Shown: positions 46,077 to 55,430 of the stretch, one piece after another
How positions within the stretch are numbered: position 1 is the stretch's first letter
Layout: each line of letters begins with the position of its first letter
Source of the DNA: Sphingomonas sp. 1F27F7B
Lineage (GTDB): Bacteria; Pseudomonadota; Alphaproteobacteria; Sphingomonadales; Sphingomonadaceae
DNA length: 64,000 nt
Direction: 5' to 3'
Assembly: GCF_005503355.1 (NCBI RefSeq)
Contig: NZ_SCMK01000017.1
Span: forward strand, 41,103-105,102
Notes under the pieces: model-generated
Database searches by the model: none
What the model saw: the letters and a program-made list of their open reading frames with translations, nothing else
What the model was told of the DNA's origin: nothing
Program-made: the position numbers and the translations under genes

Positions 46077-46631
46077 GTGAGCCCGATCGAAGCGACTGCC
46101 AGCCTGCTCGGCTTCGTCAACGTCGTGCTGGTCGTCCGGCGCAGCACCTGGAACTATCCGTTCGCGCTGGCGATGGTCTCGCTCTACGCCTGGGTGTTCT
46201 TCCGCGAAAGGCTCTACAGCGACGCGCTGCTCCAGCTCTTCTTCTTCGCGGTCAATCTCTATGGCTGGCGGAACTGGATGCGTTCACGCGCCGAGAGCGG
46301 GGAAGTGCGCGTCGAGACCCTGGCCTGGCCGCGACGCGCGGGCTGGGTCGCCGGCAGCGCGATTGTGATCGCGCTGTGGGGCTATGCGATGCACCGGCTC
46401 ACGGATGCGGCCTATCCCTGGTGGGATGGCAGCATCGCGGTGCTCAGCATTGCCGCGCAGATCCTCCAGTCGCGACGGAACTGGGAATGCTGGGTATTGT
46501 GGATCATCGTCGATCTGCTCGCGATACCCCTTTTCGCCATGAAGGGTTTGTGGCTTACGGCGAGCCTGTACTGCGTATTCCTGGCCCTTTCCGCTTGGGG
46601 GCTGATCGACTGGTTGAAGGCACGGGAATGA
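46077..46631 (+). CDS. pnuC: Nicotinamide riboside transporter PnuC
   Basis: A 184-residue inner-membrane protein with six to seven membrane helices, start GTG at 46077. The PnuC signature is clear: an N-terminal GFVNVVLVVRRSTWNYPFAL with the Trp-rich YGWRNW in the middle and the closing WIIVDLLAIPLFAMKG. PnuC carries nicotinamide riboside by facilitated diffusion and relies on phosphorylation inside the cell to trap it. The kinase follows immediately with a 4-base overlap (ATGA), which fixes the pathway: NR uptake for NAD synthesis. Confidence 0.93.
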   Translation: MSPIEATASLLGFVNVVLVVRRSTWNYPFALAMVSLYAWVFFRERLYSDALLQLFFFAVNLYGWRNWMRSRAESGEVRVETLAWPRRAGWVAGSAIVIALWGYAMHRLTDAAYPWWDGSIAVLSIAAQILQSRRNWECWVLWIIVDLLAIPLFAMKGLWLTASLYCVFLALSAWGLIDWLKARE

Positions 46632-47152
46632 AGTTGCGCACCATCTGTCTCCATGGGCCGGAGAGCACCGGCAAATCCACGCTGGCACCGCGTATCGCCG
46701 AGTATCTCGGCGGCGAAGTGGTGGAGGAATATGGCCGCGAATATGCCGAGGCGCGGGGCATCGACTTCACGATGCGCGATTTGCTGGAGATCGCCAAGAC
46801 GCACGATGCGGGCGCGCGCACCATGGTTGCCGCCGGCCTCAAGCCGCTGGTGCTCGACACCGATCCGCTGATGACCGCGGTCTGGGCCGACATGCTGTTC
46901 GGCGAGCGCGATCCCTGGTTCGACGAATGGCGGGGGACGGCCGATCTCTATCTCCTGTTCGACATCGACATGCCTTGGCGGGCCGACGGCACGCGCATGT
47001 TCGGCACCCGGGAGCTGCGGCAGAAATTCTACGATCTCAGCAAGGCGGAGCTGGAACGCCGCGGAGTCCGCTGGGCGCATGTCTCGGGCCAGGGCGAGGA
47101 GCGCTACGTCAACGCGATCGCGGCGATCGAGGCGGCCCAGGCGGACGGCTGA
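46628..47152 (+). CDS. NadR-type nicotinamide riboside kinase
   Basis: A 174-residue P-loop kinase equal to the C-terminal kinase domain of NadR, without the HTH repressor and without the adenylyltransferase domain. The P-loop is GPESTGKSTL (residues 10-19). Other motifs are EEYGREYAEARG, LVLDTDPLMTAVW and LYLLFDIDMPWRADGTR (lid region). It phosphorylates nicotinamide riboside to NMN, trapping what PnuC brings in. It overlaps pnuC by four bases; a TonB receptor follows after 217 bases in the same direction. Confidence 0.9.
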   Translation: MKLRTICLHGPESTGKSTLAPRIAEYLGGEVVEEYGREYAEARGIDFTMRDLLEIAKTHDAGARTMVAAGLKPLVLDTDPLMTAVWADMLFGERDPWFDEWRGTADLYLLFDIDMPWRADGTRMFGTRELRQKFYDLSKAELERRGVRWAHVSGQGEERYVNAIAAIEAAQADG

Positions 47153-47369
47153 CGCGCGGGATCGACGGTTGTAAGATGCGCATGCTGCACTTGCGAGAAT
47201 TTGTCGGTACTTGTCATAGTTCGTACACAATCCGATCCTAACGGCGCCCTTGCAGGGGGCGAGAGCCACTCTTCGATAACAAGAATGCCCGGCGTGACGG
47301 CGGCACGATTCTGCGAATGCGGAGTCGTGGCCGTTGTTGCGCGTCGGGCGCACAGCAGGGAAGAACCAC

Positions 47370-49694
47370 ATGAAGATCCGCATCACCAGATCTGCCCTAT
47401 TCCTGGGCGCGGCATTCGGCGCGCTCGTCACGGGCGGGACCGCGCAGGCGCAGGATACTGCCGCCCCGGCCGCCGACGAGCCCACGACCGAGATCGTCGT
47501 GACCGCCGAGCGCCGCCCTGAAGCGCTGAGGAACACCCCGGTCTCGGTTGCCGTGATCGGCGGCCAGGACGCCCGCGACTTCACCGCCAGCGGCGAGGAC
47601 ACGCTGCTCTCGCTCTCGGGCAAGGTGCCGAGCTTCTATGCGGAGACCACCACCGGCCGCATCTTCCCGCGCTTCTATATCCGCGGCCTGGGCAATATCG
47701 ACTTCTATCTGGGCGCCTCGCAGCCGGTGTCGATCATCCAGGACGACGTGGTGCTCGAGCATGTCGTGCTCAAGTCGAACCCGGTCTATGACCTCGATCA
47801 CGTCGAAGTGCTGCGCGGCCCGCAGGGTTCGCTGTTCGGCCGCAACACCACTGCCGGCATCGTCAAGTTCGACACCGTCCGCCCGACGCTGGACGGCCTC
47901 GATGCCCGCGGCACGCTGAGCTATGGCAGCTACAACAGCATCAGCCTCGACGCCGGCATCGGCGGCCCGCTGGCCGACAATGTCGCGATCCGCGTCTCGG
48001 GCCTGATCCAGCATCGCGACAACTATGTCGACAACACCTATGCCGGTCCGAACTCGGACGGCACCCAGCGTCCGAAGAAGAACGCGATGGGCGGCTTCGA
48101 CGAGCGCGACGCTCGCGTCCAGTTGCTGGTGAAGCCGACCGAGGACTGGACTTCGCTCTTCTCGGCGCACATGCGCAACTACCACGGCACCTCGACGCTG
48201 TTCCTGCGCAACGGGCTCAAGAAGGGCTCGAACGACGTCAGCAACGTCTCGCGCACCACGGTCCAGTATGACGAGGCGGCGAACAATCCGCAGGACTATG
48301 ACACCTACGGCATGTCGTGGAACAACAGCTTCGATTTCGGCCCGGTCATGCTGACGTCGATCACGGCCTTCGAGACCAGCTCGGGCTATAGCCGCGGCGA
48401 CACCGATGGCGGCTTCAGCCAGCTCGGCTACAATCCGGCGACGGGCACGTGCCGCGATTGCGGCCAGTCGATGGGCCGCCTGCGCGGTCTCGACCAGTGG
48501 ACGCAGGAAGTCCGCCTCGCCAGCAACGGCGACGGCGCATTCAAGTGGCAGATCGGCGGCATGTATTTCGACAGCCGCGACATCACCGAATTCTACCAGC
48601 GTGCCTGGTTCCTGAGCCCGGGCGTCGTCGGCCGCAACCCGAACAACTGGGTGCGCCTGCACGACGTGAACACCAGCTGGGCGCTGTTCGGCCAGGCCAG
48701 CTACCAGGTGACGCCGCGCTTCCGCCTGACCGGCGGTGCGCGCGTGACTCAGGACACCAAGACTACCGATCTGCTGAAGACCGCCGATACCGCGGCGGGC
48801 GCCGTCACCTATGCGGGCCGCCGCCACGTCCGCCTGTCGGACCGGCAGCCGAGCTGGGACGTGAGCGCGCTCTATGAGGCCAGCGACGATCTGAGCCTCT
48901 ATGCCCGCGTCGCGCGCGGCTTCCGCGGCCCGACCATCCAGGGCCGTTCGGCGGTGTTCAACTCGGACTTCACCACGGCGAACTCGGAAACGATCCTGTC
49001 GTGGGAGGCGGGCATCAAGTCGAGCCTGTTCGACAACAAGGTCCGCTTCAACCTGACCGGCTTCTACTACACGGTCAACGACATCCAGCTGAACGGTAAC
49101 GACTCGAACGGCAACGGCGTGCTGTTCAACGCCGACAAGGCCAAGGCCTATGGTGTCGAAGCCGAGCTGGACGTGCGCCCGGTGCGCAACCTCGCGCTCT
49201 CGTTCGGTGCCAGCTGGCTCCACAGCGAGATCAAGGACAAGCGCGTCTATGCCCAGGTCTGCGCGCTGGCCGGCACGGTGGTCTGCACGGTCAACGATCC
49301 GACCATCACCCGCACCGTCTTCGGTTCGCCGGCGGTGTTCGCGCAGATCGACGGCAACCCGCTGCCGAACGCGCCGGAATATAATCTCAGCGCCACCGCG
49401 CGCTACGATATCCCGGTCAGCGACAGCGGCAAGGTCTTCATCTCGACCGACTGGAACGTGCAGGGCTACACCAACTACGTGCTCTACAAGACCAACGAGT
49501 TCTACTCGAAGGGCAACTTCGAGGGCGGCCTGAAGATCGGCTACCAGGGCGGCAACGGTGCCTGGGAAGTCGCTGCGTTCGCCCGCAACATCACGAACGA
49601 GAAGAATCTCAAGGGCGTGATCGAAAACTATATGGCCGCGGTGCTCAACGAGCCGCGCGTCATCGGCGTGTCGCTGACCGGCCGGATCCGTTAA
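47370..49694 (+). CDS. TonB-dependent outer-membrane receptor, possibly for a nicotinamide riboside source
   Basis: A 774-residue receptor. ATG at 47370 follows agggaaga; the signal peptide ends GGTAQAQ. A TonB box (TEIVVTAERRPE) precedes the plug (residues about 50-165, with GLGNIDFYLGASQPVSI and LRGPQGSLFGRNTTAG), and the 22-strand barrel fills the rest, ending GVSLTGRIR. Two cysteines in CRDCG sit in a loop. TonB receptors import scarce ligands across the outer membrane. Its position directly after pnuC and the NR kinase suggests it takes up an NAD precursor, but this rests on context only. A strong terminator follows. Confidence 0.86.
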   Translation: MKIRITRSALFLGAAFGALVTGGTAQAQDTAAPAADEPTTEIVVTAERRPEALRNTPVSVAVIGGQDARDFTASGEDTLLSLSGKVPSFYAETTTGRIFPRFYIRGLGNIDFYLGASQPVSIIQDDVVLEHVVLKSNPVYDLDHVEVLRGPQGSLFGRNTTAGIVKFDTVRPTLDGLDARGTLSYGSYNSISLDAGIGGPLADNVAIRVSGLIQHRDNYVDNTYAGPNSDGTQRPKKNAMGGFDERDARVQLLVKPTEDWTSLFSAHMRNYHGTSTLFLRNGLKKGSNDVSNVSRTTVQYDEAANNPQDYDTYGMSWNNSFDFGPVMLTSITAFETSSGYSRGDTDGGFSQLGYNPATGTCRDCGQSMGRLRGLDQWTQEVRLASNGDGAFKWQIGGMYFDSRDITEFYQRAWFLSPGVVGRNPNNWVRLHDVNTSWALFGQASYQVTPRFRLTGGARVTQDTKTTDLLKTADTAAGAVTYAGRRHVRLSDRQPSWDVSALYEASDDLSLYARVARGFRGPTIQGRSAVFNSDFTTANSETILSWEAGIKSSLFDNKVRFNLTGFYYTVNDIQLNGNDSNGNGVLFNADKAKAYGVEAELDVRPVRNLALSFGASWLHSEIKDKRVYAQVCALAGTVVCTVNDPTITRTVFGSPAVFAQIDGNPLPNAPEYNLSATARYDIPVSDSGKVFISTDWNVQGYTNYVLYKTNEFYSKGNFEGGLKIGYQGGNGAWEVAAFARNITNEKNLKGVIENYMAAVLNEPRVIGVSLTGRIR

Positions 49695-49762
49695 CCCTCA
49701 TCCGGCGGTCAGTCGGGCCCGGCGGATTGCAACCTCGCCGGGCCCGTCCCCTTTCCAGGGCA

Positions 49763-49799
49763 AAAAAGGGGCGGGTGCCGATGGCGCCCGCCCCTTTTT
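49763..49799. terminator. Strong bidirectional terminator
   Basis: AAAAAGGGGCGGGTGCC and GGCGCCCGCCCCTTTTT form a 17-bp stem with one T-G mismatch around a 3-base loop, flanked by A-tract and T-tract. It separates the TonB receptor (plus) from the CsgG-like gene (minus) and works on both strands. Confidence 0.92.
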
Positions 49800-49818
49800 C
49801 TTGCCGGTTTCCGGAATG

Positions 49819-50796
49819 TCAGTTCGACGGCGCCAGCTTGGTGTTGAGCACCCAGCCGACATTGTCGTTCTCGTCGGCGACTTCCCACCACAGGCCGTTC
49901 TTGTTGCCCGTCGGATAGACGATCGCGCCCACCGGGAGCGTGCGGATGATCTTCCCGGCCGCGGCCGGCGTGGCGCGCATCGCGACCGGGGCCTGGGCAG
50001 TGAAGGTCTTGGCGGGCGCCGCCTGGGCGGTGCCGGCATCGCCGGGCCGGACCAGGCCGAGATCGGTGACCATCTTGGCATAGGCCTGGATGAAGGACAG
50101 CGTCACGATCCGGCCGATGTCGGTATTCTCGTAGCCGCCGCCGACCGCGCCGGCCGCGCCGCCGAAGAAGCCGACGCCGGCGCCCGCACCGAACCCGATG
50201 TCGTTCTTGGCGGCATAGCCTTCCTGCACGGCGATCGTCTCGGTCGTGCGGACATTGGTGAGCGAAAGCACGGTGTTCGCCTCGAGCTTGCGCGACTTGA
50301 TGCCGCCGAGCAGCCCGCCGACGCGACCGCCGACCAGGCCGCCCACGATACCGCCCACGGCGTTGCCGCTGGCGTTGCTGTTGGCGCCCTGGACCTCGGC
50401 GACGAGCACATAGTCGGCGGCCTTGATCTGGCCCTGGCCGACATTCGCCCCGCGCTGCAGGCCCAGGCCGCCGCCGATGTCGCGCTCGCGCGCCGCGGCC
50501 TGCAGACCCGAGCCGCGATCGACGAGGTTGAAGCATCCGGAGCGCTGCACGAGCACCTTCAGCAGCTTGGCGGGCGGGGCGAGCTGATACTGAGTCCAGC
50601 CGCTGGGATCGTCGCCGTCGACGATCGAGAGCGTGCCGAGCTTGCGCGAGCAGTGCGGCACGTCGTTGACGGCGGCCTGCTGCAGCTTCTCCCCCTTGGT
50701 CGGCTTGGCCTGCTTCTGGGCATAGGCTCCGCTCGCGCCGAACAGCGCGGCCGAAGCCATCAGTGACTTGATGACGAACGCGGTCTTCGAGGTCAT
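49819..50796 (-). CDS. CsgG-like envelope protein with glycine zipper and SH3-type tail
   Basis: A 325-residue exported protein. ATG at 50796 follows agggagaga; the signal peptide ends ASGAYAQ. Residues 60-230 resemble the CsgG/HfaB family (LLKVLVQRSGCFNLVDRGSG, YVLVAEV, ANTVLSLTNVRTTE), but without the lipobox Cys of CsgG. In the middle is a glycine zipper (GGIVGGLVGGRVGGLLGG) able to insert in membranes. The C-terminus (from about 275) is an SH3b-type domain (GKIIRTLPVGAIVYPTG, WWEVADENDNVGWVLNT) that often binds cell wall. An outer-membrane or wall-linked role is plausible; curli-type secretion is not supported as no curli genes are near. Confidence 0.7.
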   Translation of the reverse strand: MTSKTAFVIKSLMASAALFGASGAYAQKQAKPTKGEKLQQAAVNDVPHCSRKLGTLSIVDGDDPSGWTQYQLAPPAKLLKVLVQRSGCFNLVDRGSGLQAAARERDIGGGLGLQRGANVGQGQIKAADYVLVAEVQGANSNASGNAVGGIVGGLVGGRVGGLLGGIKSRKLEANTVLSLTNVRTTETIAVQEGYAAKNDIGFGAGAGVGFFGGAAGAVGGGYENTDIGRIVTLSFIQAYAKMVTDLGLVRPGDAGTAQAAPAKTFTAQAPVAMRATPAAAGKIIRTLPVGAIVYPTGNKNGLWWEVADENDNVGWVLNTKLAPSN

Positions 50797-50926
50797 GGTT
50801 CTCTCCCTCTGTTTGAAACCATCGCCCGGATAGCGGCAAACGCGTCGCGGTGAAATCATAGAAGGTGCAAGAGGCGTCTTTCGGGCCCTTTGGCTTTCGC
50901 GTGCAAGCTGCTAACGGGCCCCGATC

Positions 50927-52735
50927 ATGGCAACCGACCTTTCCAAGATCCGCAATTTCTCGATCATCGCGCATATCGACCATGGCAAGTCGACGCTGGC
51001 CGATCGGCTCATCCAGCGCACCGGCGGGCTCTCCGAACGCGAGATGTCTGCGCAGGTCCTCGACAACATGGACATCGAGAAGGAACGCGGCATCACCATC
51101 AAGGCGCAGACCGTGCGCCTCGAATGGAAGGGGCATGTCCTGAACCTGATGGACACGCCCGGGCACGTCGACTTCGCCTATGAGGTGAGCCGCAGCCTGG
51201 CCGCCTGCGAAGGCGCGCTGCTGGTGGTGGATGCCGCCCAGGGCGTCGAGGCGCAGACGCTCGCCAATGTCTACCAGTCGATCGAGCATGACCATGAGAT
51301 CATCCCGGTCATCAACAAGATCGACCTGCCTTCGGCCGAGCCGGAGAAGGTGAAGAACGAGATCGAGGAGATCATCGGCCTCGACGCGTCGAACGCCGTG
51401 CTCGCCAGCGCCAAGGCCGGTATCGGCATCGACGAGATACTGGACGCCGTCGTCGAGCGCATCCCGGCGCCCAAGGGCGATCCGGATGCGCCGCTCAAGG
51501 CGATGCTCGTCGACAGCTGGTACGACCCCTATCTCGGCGTCGTCATCCTGGTCCGCGTGATCGACGGCACGATCAGGAAGGGCCAGCAGGTCAAGTTCAT
51601 GCAGACCGGCACGACTCACCTGATCGATCGGGTCGGCTGCTTCCGGCCGAAGATCGAGAACCTGCCCGATCTGGGGCCGGGCGAGATCGGCTTCATCACC
51701 GCGCAGATCAAGGAAGTCGCCCAGGCCCGGGTCGGCGACACGCTGACCGACGCGAAGAGGCCCGCCGCCGAGCCGCTGGAAGGCTTCAAGGAAGTCCAGC
51801 CGGTCGTCTTTTGCGGCCTGTTCCCGGTCGACGCCAACGACTTCGAGAAGCTTCGGGAAAGCATCTCCAAGCTGCGGCTCAACGACGCTTCGTTCAGCTT
51901 CGAGATGGAGACCAGCGCCGCGCTCGGCTTCGGTTTCCGCTGCGGTTTCCTCGGCCTGCTCCACCTGGAGATCATCCAGGAACGCCTCAGCCGCGAGTAC
52001 GACCTTGACCTGATCACCACGGCGCCGTCGGTGGTCTACAAGCTCAAGCTCACCAAGGCGGCGGGCGAAGCGGAGGCGCGCGAGATCGAGCTCCACAACC
52101 CCGCCGACATGCCCGATCCCAACCGGATCGCGGAGATCGAGGAGCCGTGGATCAACGCGGTGATCTATGTGCCGGACGAGTATCTCGGGCCGATCCTCAA
52201 GCTTTGCCAGGACCGGCGCGGCATCCAGAAGAACCTTACCTATGTCGGCGGCCGCGCCCAGGTGACCTATGAACTGCCGCTCAACGAAGTGGTGTTCGAC
52301 TTCTACGACCGGCTGAAGAGCATTTCGCGCGGCTATGCGAGCTTCGACTATGAGCAGATCGGCCACCGTGCCGGCGACCTCGTCAAGATGAGCATCCTCG
52401 TCAACAACGAGCCAGTCGACGCGCTGAGCATGATCGTTCACCGCTCGACTGCCGAGAGTCGCGGCCGCGGCATGTGCGAGCGGCTGAAGGACCTGATCCC
52501 GCGCCATCTGTTCAAGATCCCGATCCAGGCGGCGATCGGCGGCAAGGTGGTCGCGCGCGAGACGATCGCGGCGCTGCGCAAGGACGTGACTGCCAAATGC
52601 TATGGCGGCGACATCACCCGCAAACGCAAGCTTCTGGAGAAGCAGAAGGAAGGCAAGAAGCGGATGCGCGAGTACGGCTCGGTGCAGATCCCGCAAGAGG
52701 CATTCATCGCAGCGCTGCGGATGGGAGAGGAATAG
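50927..52735 (+). CDS. lepA: Elongation factor 4 (LepA)
   Basis: A 602-residue translational GTPase that acts on ribosomes during stress and biogenesis. G-domain motifs are [10 protein letters not shown] (G1), GITIKAQT (G2), DTPGHVDF (G3) and NKIDLPSA (G4). The LepA-specific C-terminal domain is complete, with [20 protein letters not shown] and [25 protein letters not shown] ends. Full length for the family. It is the most reliable marker gene in the window for taxonomic placement. It is monocistronic; the gap of 166 bases to the phytase gene holds a promoter candidate. Confidence 0.98.
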   Translation: MATDLSKIRNFSIIAHIDHGKSTLADRLIQRTGGLSEREMSAQVLDNMDIEKERGITIKAQTVRLEWKGHVLNLMDTPGHVDFAYEVSRSLAACEGALLVVDAAQGVEAQTLANVYQSIEHDHEIIPVINKIDLPSAEPEKVKNEIEEIIGLDASNAVLASAKAGIGIDEILDAVVERIPAPKGDPDAPLKAMLVDSWYDPYLGVVILVRVIDGTIRKGQQVKFMQTGTTHLIDRVGCFRPKIENLPDLGPGEIGFITAQIKEVAQARVGDTLTDAKRPAAEPLEGFKEVQPVVFCGLFPVDANDFEKLRESISKLRLNDASFSFEMETSAALGFGFRCGFLGLLHLEIIQERLSREYDLDLITTAPSVVYKLKLTKAAGEAEAREIELHNPADMPDPNRIAEIEEPWINAVIYVPDEYLGPILKLCQDRRGIQKNLTYVGGRAQVTYELPLNEVVFDFYDRLKSISRGYASFDYEQIGHRAGDLVKMSILVNNEPVDALSMIVHRSTAESRGRGMCERLKDLIPRHLFKIPIQAAIGGKVVARETIAALRKDVTAKCYGGDITRKRKLLEKQKEGKKRMREYGSVQIPQEAFIAALRMGEE

Positions 52736-52840
52736 GGGCGCCGCCCCGTTCCGAATCCCTCTGTCCCACCCCGTTCGTTCGACCGCCTCTCATCCCATCC
52801 GCATTCTCGCGATGGGGCGCCGGGGCCCGTTGTCGCGGAA

Positions 52841-52870
52841 TTGTCATGGTCCCGTCGCACTGCGTTTATA
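52841..52870 (+). promoter_or_regulatory. Possible housekeeping promoter of the phytase gene
   Basis: TTGTCA at 52841 and TTTATA at 52865 are separated by 18 bases and lie 31 bases before the phytase start. Both hexamers deviate from consensus by one to two bases, so this is a moderate candidate. Confidence 0.35.
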
Positions 52871-52901
52871 GACGGCGCGCTTCCGCAACGAGGGGAATCC
52901 C

Positions 52902-53921
52902 ATGCTGCTTGCCACGCTGATGCTGCTCCAGACCGCGCCGGTTGCCGCTGCCCAGGATATGCAGGCGGTGACGACCGCCGAGGTGAAGGCGATCGGGGAG
53001 ACGCAGGCCGTGGCGAGCCTCGAGGATGCGGCGGACGATCCTGCGATCTGGCGCAACGCGCGCGACCCGAAGCGCAGCCTGATCGTCGCGACCGACAAGA
53101 AGGCCGGGCTCAACGTCTATGACCTGTCGGGCAAGCTGCGCTCTTCGCTGCCGGCGGGGCGGGTGAACAATGTCGACCTGCGCGCATGGGGCGGCCAGGT
53201 GATCGTGGCGGCGAGCGACCGCAACGACAAGGCAGCGGCGAAGCTGGCGCTCTATACGCTCGATACGCGGACGGCCACGCTCGCCGAGATCGGGCGGTTC
53301 GATGCAGGCGCGGGCGAGGCATATGGCCTGTGCATGTACGCGCCGCGCGGCGGGCGGCTGCATGCCTTCGTCGTGCACAAGGGCGGCACGATCGTGCAGA
53401 TGGAGATCCTGCGCGAAGGCGGAGCGATCAAGGCGGACCGGGTGCGCACGATGCAACTCGCCACGCAGTCCGAGGGATGCGTGGCGGACGACCGGACGGG
53501 CACGCTGTTCGTGGGCGAGGAGGATGTCGGCGTGTGGCGCTTCGGCGCGGATCCGCGCGATGCGATCGCGGGCGAGAAGGTGATCGCCGTGGACGGCAGG
53601 CGTCTGGTCGCCGATGTCGAAGGCGTGGCGATCGCGGCCGAGGGCGCGCGCGGCGGCTGGCTGGTGGTGTCGAGCCAGGGCGACAGCGCCTATGGCGTCT
53701 GGCGCCTGCGCGACATGGCTTATGCGGGGCGTTTCCGGATCGCCGCGGGGAAGTTCGGCGCGACGAGCGAGACCGACGGGATCGAAGTCTCGACGGCGAG
53801 TTTCGGGCCCGGGCTGTCGGGCGGGCTGATGCTGGCGCAGGACGGCGACAATGCGCCGGCTGCGCAGAACTTCAAGCTGGTCCGCTGGGCGGATGTGCGC
53901 AAGGCGCTGGGGTTGAAGTGA
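52902..53921 (+). CDS. Beta-propeller 3-phytase
   Basis: A 339-residue secreted enzyme that releases phosphate from phytate using calcium. The signal peptide ends PVAAAQDM. The propeller body shows the family motifs: DAADDPAIW near residue 45, ATDKKAGLNVYDLSGK, VNNVDLR, EAYGLCMY, EGCVADD, ADVEGVAI and VVSSQGDSAYGVW. These carry the acidic calcium ligands. It fits the phosphorus-scavenging theme set by PhoX. A start at ATG 52902 has aggggaa nearby. The next gene (modA) starts 40 bases later on the same strand. Confidence 0.92.
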   Translation: MLLATLMLLQTAPVAAAQDMQAVTTAEVKAIGETQAVASLEDAADDPAIWRNARDPKRSLIVATDKKAGLNVYDLSGKLRSSLPAGRVNNVDLRAWGGQVIVAASDRNDKAAAKLALYTLDTRTATLAEIGRFDAGAGEAYGLCMYAPRGGRLHAFVVHKGGTIVQMEILREGGAIKADRVRTMQLATQSEGCVADDRTGTLFVGEEDVGVWRFGADPRDAIAGEKVIAVDGRRLVADVEGVAIAAEGARGGWLVVSSQGDSAYGVWRLRDMAYAGRFRIAAGKFGATSETDGIEVSTASFGPGLSGGLMLAQDGDNAPAAQNFKLVRWADVRKALGLK

Positions 53922-53961
53922 GGGCCTTGCCTCGCTGCGTGGCGGGTGTCAGGCAGGGGGC

Positions 53962-54741
53962 ATGACGATCGAGGAACGGATCGACCGGCGGGCGCTGCTC
54001 GTCGGGCTGGGCGTGGCGGCGATGGCGCCGCGCGCGGTGGCGGCTGCAGGCGCGCGGGCACCCCTGGTGCTTGCAGCGGCCAGCCTTCAGGAATCGATGA
54101 CGGCGGCGGCGGATGCCTGGGCGCGGAAGGGGCATGCCCGGCCGGTGTGCTCGTTCGCCGCGTCCTCGGCGCTGGCTCGCCAGATCGCGGCAGGTGCCGC
54201 AGCGGACCTGTTCGTCTCCGCCGACGAGCCGTGGATGGACGATGTCGAGAAGCGCGGCCTGATCGCGCCCGGCACCCGTGCGGCCTTTCTGGGGAACCGG
54301 CTGGTGGTGGTGCGGCCGAAGCGCGCGCCAGGCGATGCCGGACCGCGCGTGCCGCTCGCCCGGCTGCTGGGCGGCGGGCCGCTGGCGCTCGCCGATCCGG
54401 ATGCGGTGCCCGCCGGGCGCTATGCCAGGGCTTCGCTCGAGGCGCTGGGCGCATGGGATGCGGTGAATGCTCGCGTGGTGCGCAGCGAGAGCGTGCGCGC
54501 GGCACTGGCATTTGTGGAACGCGGGGCGGCGCCGTTCGGGATCGTCTATGCGACCGATGCGCGAGCCTCGGCGCGGGTGGAAGTGGTCCGCGTGCTGCCC
54601 GATGGCAGCCATCCGCCGATCCGCTATCCGCTCGCGCGCCTGAAGGCGTCGACCAGCCCCGATGCGGAGCCCTTCCGGCGCTTCCTGCTCGGCGGGGAGG
54701 GGCGGGCGATCTTCCGGCGCTTCGGCTTCCTGCCGCTGTGA
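53962..54741 (+). CDS. modA: Molybdate-binding periplasmic protein ModA
   Basis: A 259-residue binding protein. A twin-arginine-like head (IDRRALLVGLGVAAMAP) makes Tat export possible; cleavage would be near AVAAAGA. Ligand-site segments typical of ModA are VLAAASLQESM, CSFAASSALARQIAAGAAADLFVSADEP split over residues 60-87, and GIVYATDA. It delivers molybdate to ModBC. The stop overlaps modB (TGATG). Confidence 0.9.
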   Translation: MTIEERIDRRALLVGLGVAAMAPRAVAAAGARAPLVLAAASLQESMTAAADAWARKGHARPVCSFAASSALARQIAAGAAADLFVSADEPWMDDVEKRGLIAPGTRAAFLGNRLVVVRPKRAPGDAGPRVPLARLLGGGPLALADPDAVPAGRYARASLEALGAWDAVNARVVRSESVRAALAFVERGAAPFGIVYATDARASARVEVVRVLPDGSHPPIRYPLARLKASTSPDAEPFRRFLLGGEGRAIFRRFGFLPL

Positions 54742-55430
54742 TGCTCACCCCTGCGGAATGGGGCATCGTCATGCTGTCGCTCCGCGTGGGCGGCGTCGCG
54801 GTGCTCGCCTGTTTGCCGGTGGCGTTCGCGCTGGCCTGGCTGCTCGCGCGCGGGCGTTTTCCGGGGAAGCTGCTGCTCGACGGGCTGGTGCATCTGCCGC
54901 TGGTGGTGCCGCCGGTGGTGACCGGCTGGCTGCTGCTGCTCGCCTTCGCACCGGGAGGGCCGATCGGCGGCTGGCTGGAGAGCTGGTTCGGCATCTCGGT
55001 GCTGTTCCGCTGGACCGGCGCGGCGATCGCGTCGGCGGTGATGGCGTTGCCGCTGATGGTGCGCGCGATGCGGCTCTCGATCGAAGCGGTCGACCGGCGC
55101 CTGGAACAGGCAGCCGCTACGCTGGGCGCGGGGCGCTGGCGCGTGTTCGCGAGCGTGACGCTGCCGCTCAGTCTGCCCGGTGTGCTGGCCGGTGCGGTGC
55201 TCGGCTTCGCCCGGGCGCTGGGTGAGTTCGGCGCGACGATCACCTTCGTCTCCAGCGTGCCGGGGGAGACGCAGACACTGCCGCTCGCCATCTATGCCGC
55301 GCTGCAGCTGCCGGGTGGCGAGGGGCAGGTGCTGCGCCTCGCCGGCATCTCGGTGCTGCTCTCGCTGGGCGCGCTGCTCGCCTCCGAGCTTATCGCGCGG
55401 CGCGCGGGCAGGGGGCTGCATGTCCTTTGA
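54741..55430 (+). CDS. modB: Molybdate ABC permease ModB
   Basis: A 229-residue inner-membrane permease with five to six membrane helices. The ATPase-contact EAA loop reads EQAAATLGAGRWRVFASVTLP. The N-terminus LTPAEWGIVMLSLRVGGVA and the ending ELIARRAGR are typical. It overlaps modA by one base and modC by 11 bases. Confidence 0.93.
   Translation: MLTPAEWGIVMLSLRVGGVAVLACLPVAFALAWLLARGRFPGKLLLDGLVHLPLVVPPVVTGWLLLLAFAPGGPIGGWLESWFGISVLFRWTGAAIASAVMALPLMVRAMRLSIEAVDRRLEQAAATLGAGRWRVFASVTLPLSLPGVLAGAVLGFARALGEFGATITFVSSVPGETQTLPLAIYAALQLPGGEGQVLRLAGISVLLSLGALLASELIARRAGRGLHVL

Noticed and set aside
53922..53961. Molybdenum-cofactor riboswitch before modA
   Set aside because: The gap is 40 bases, too short for that element.
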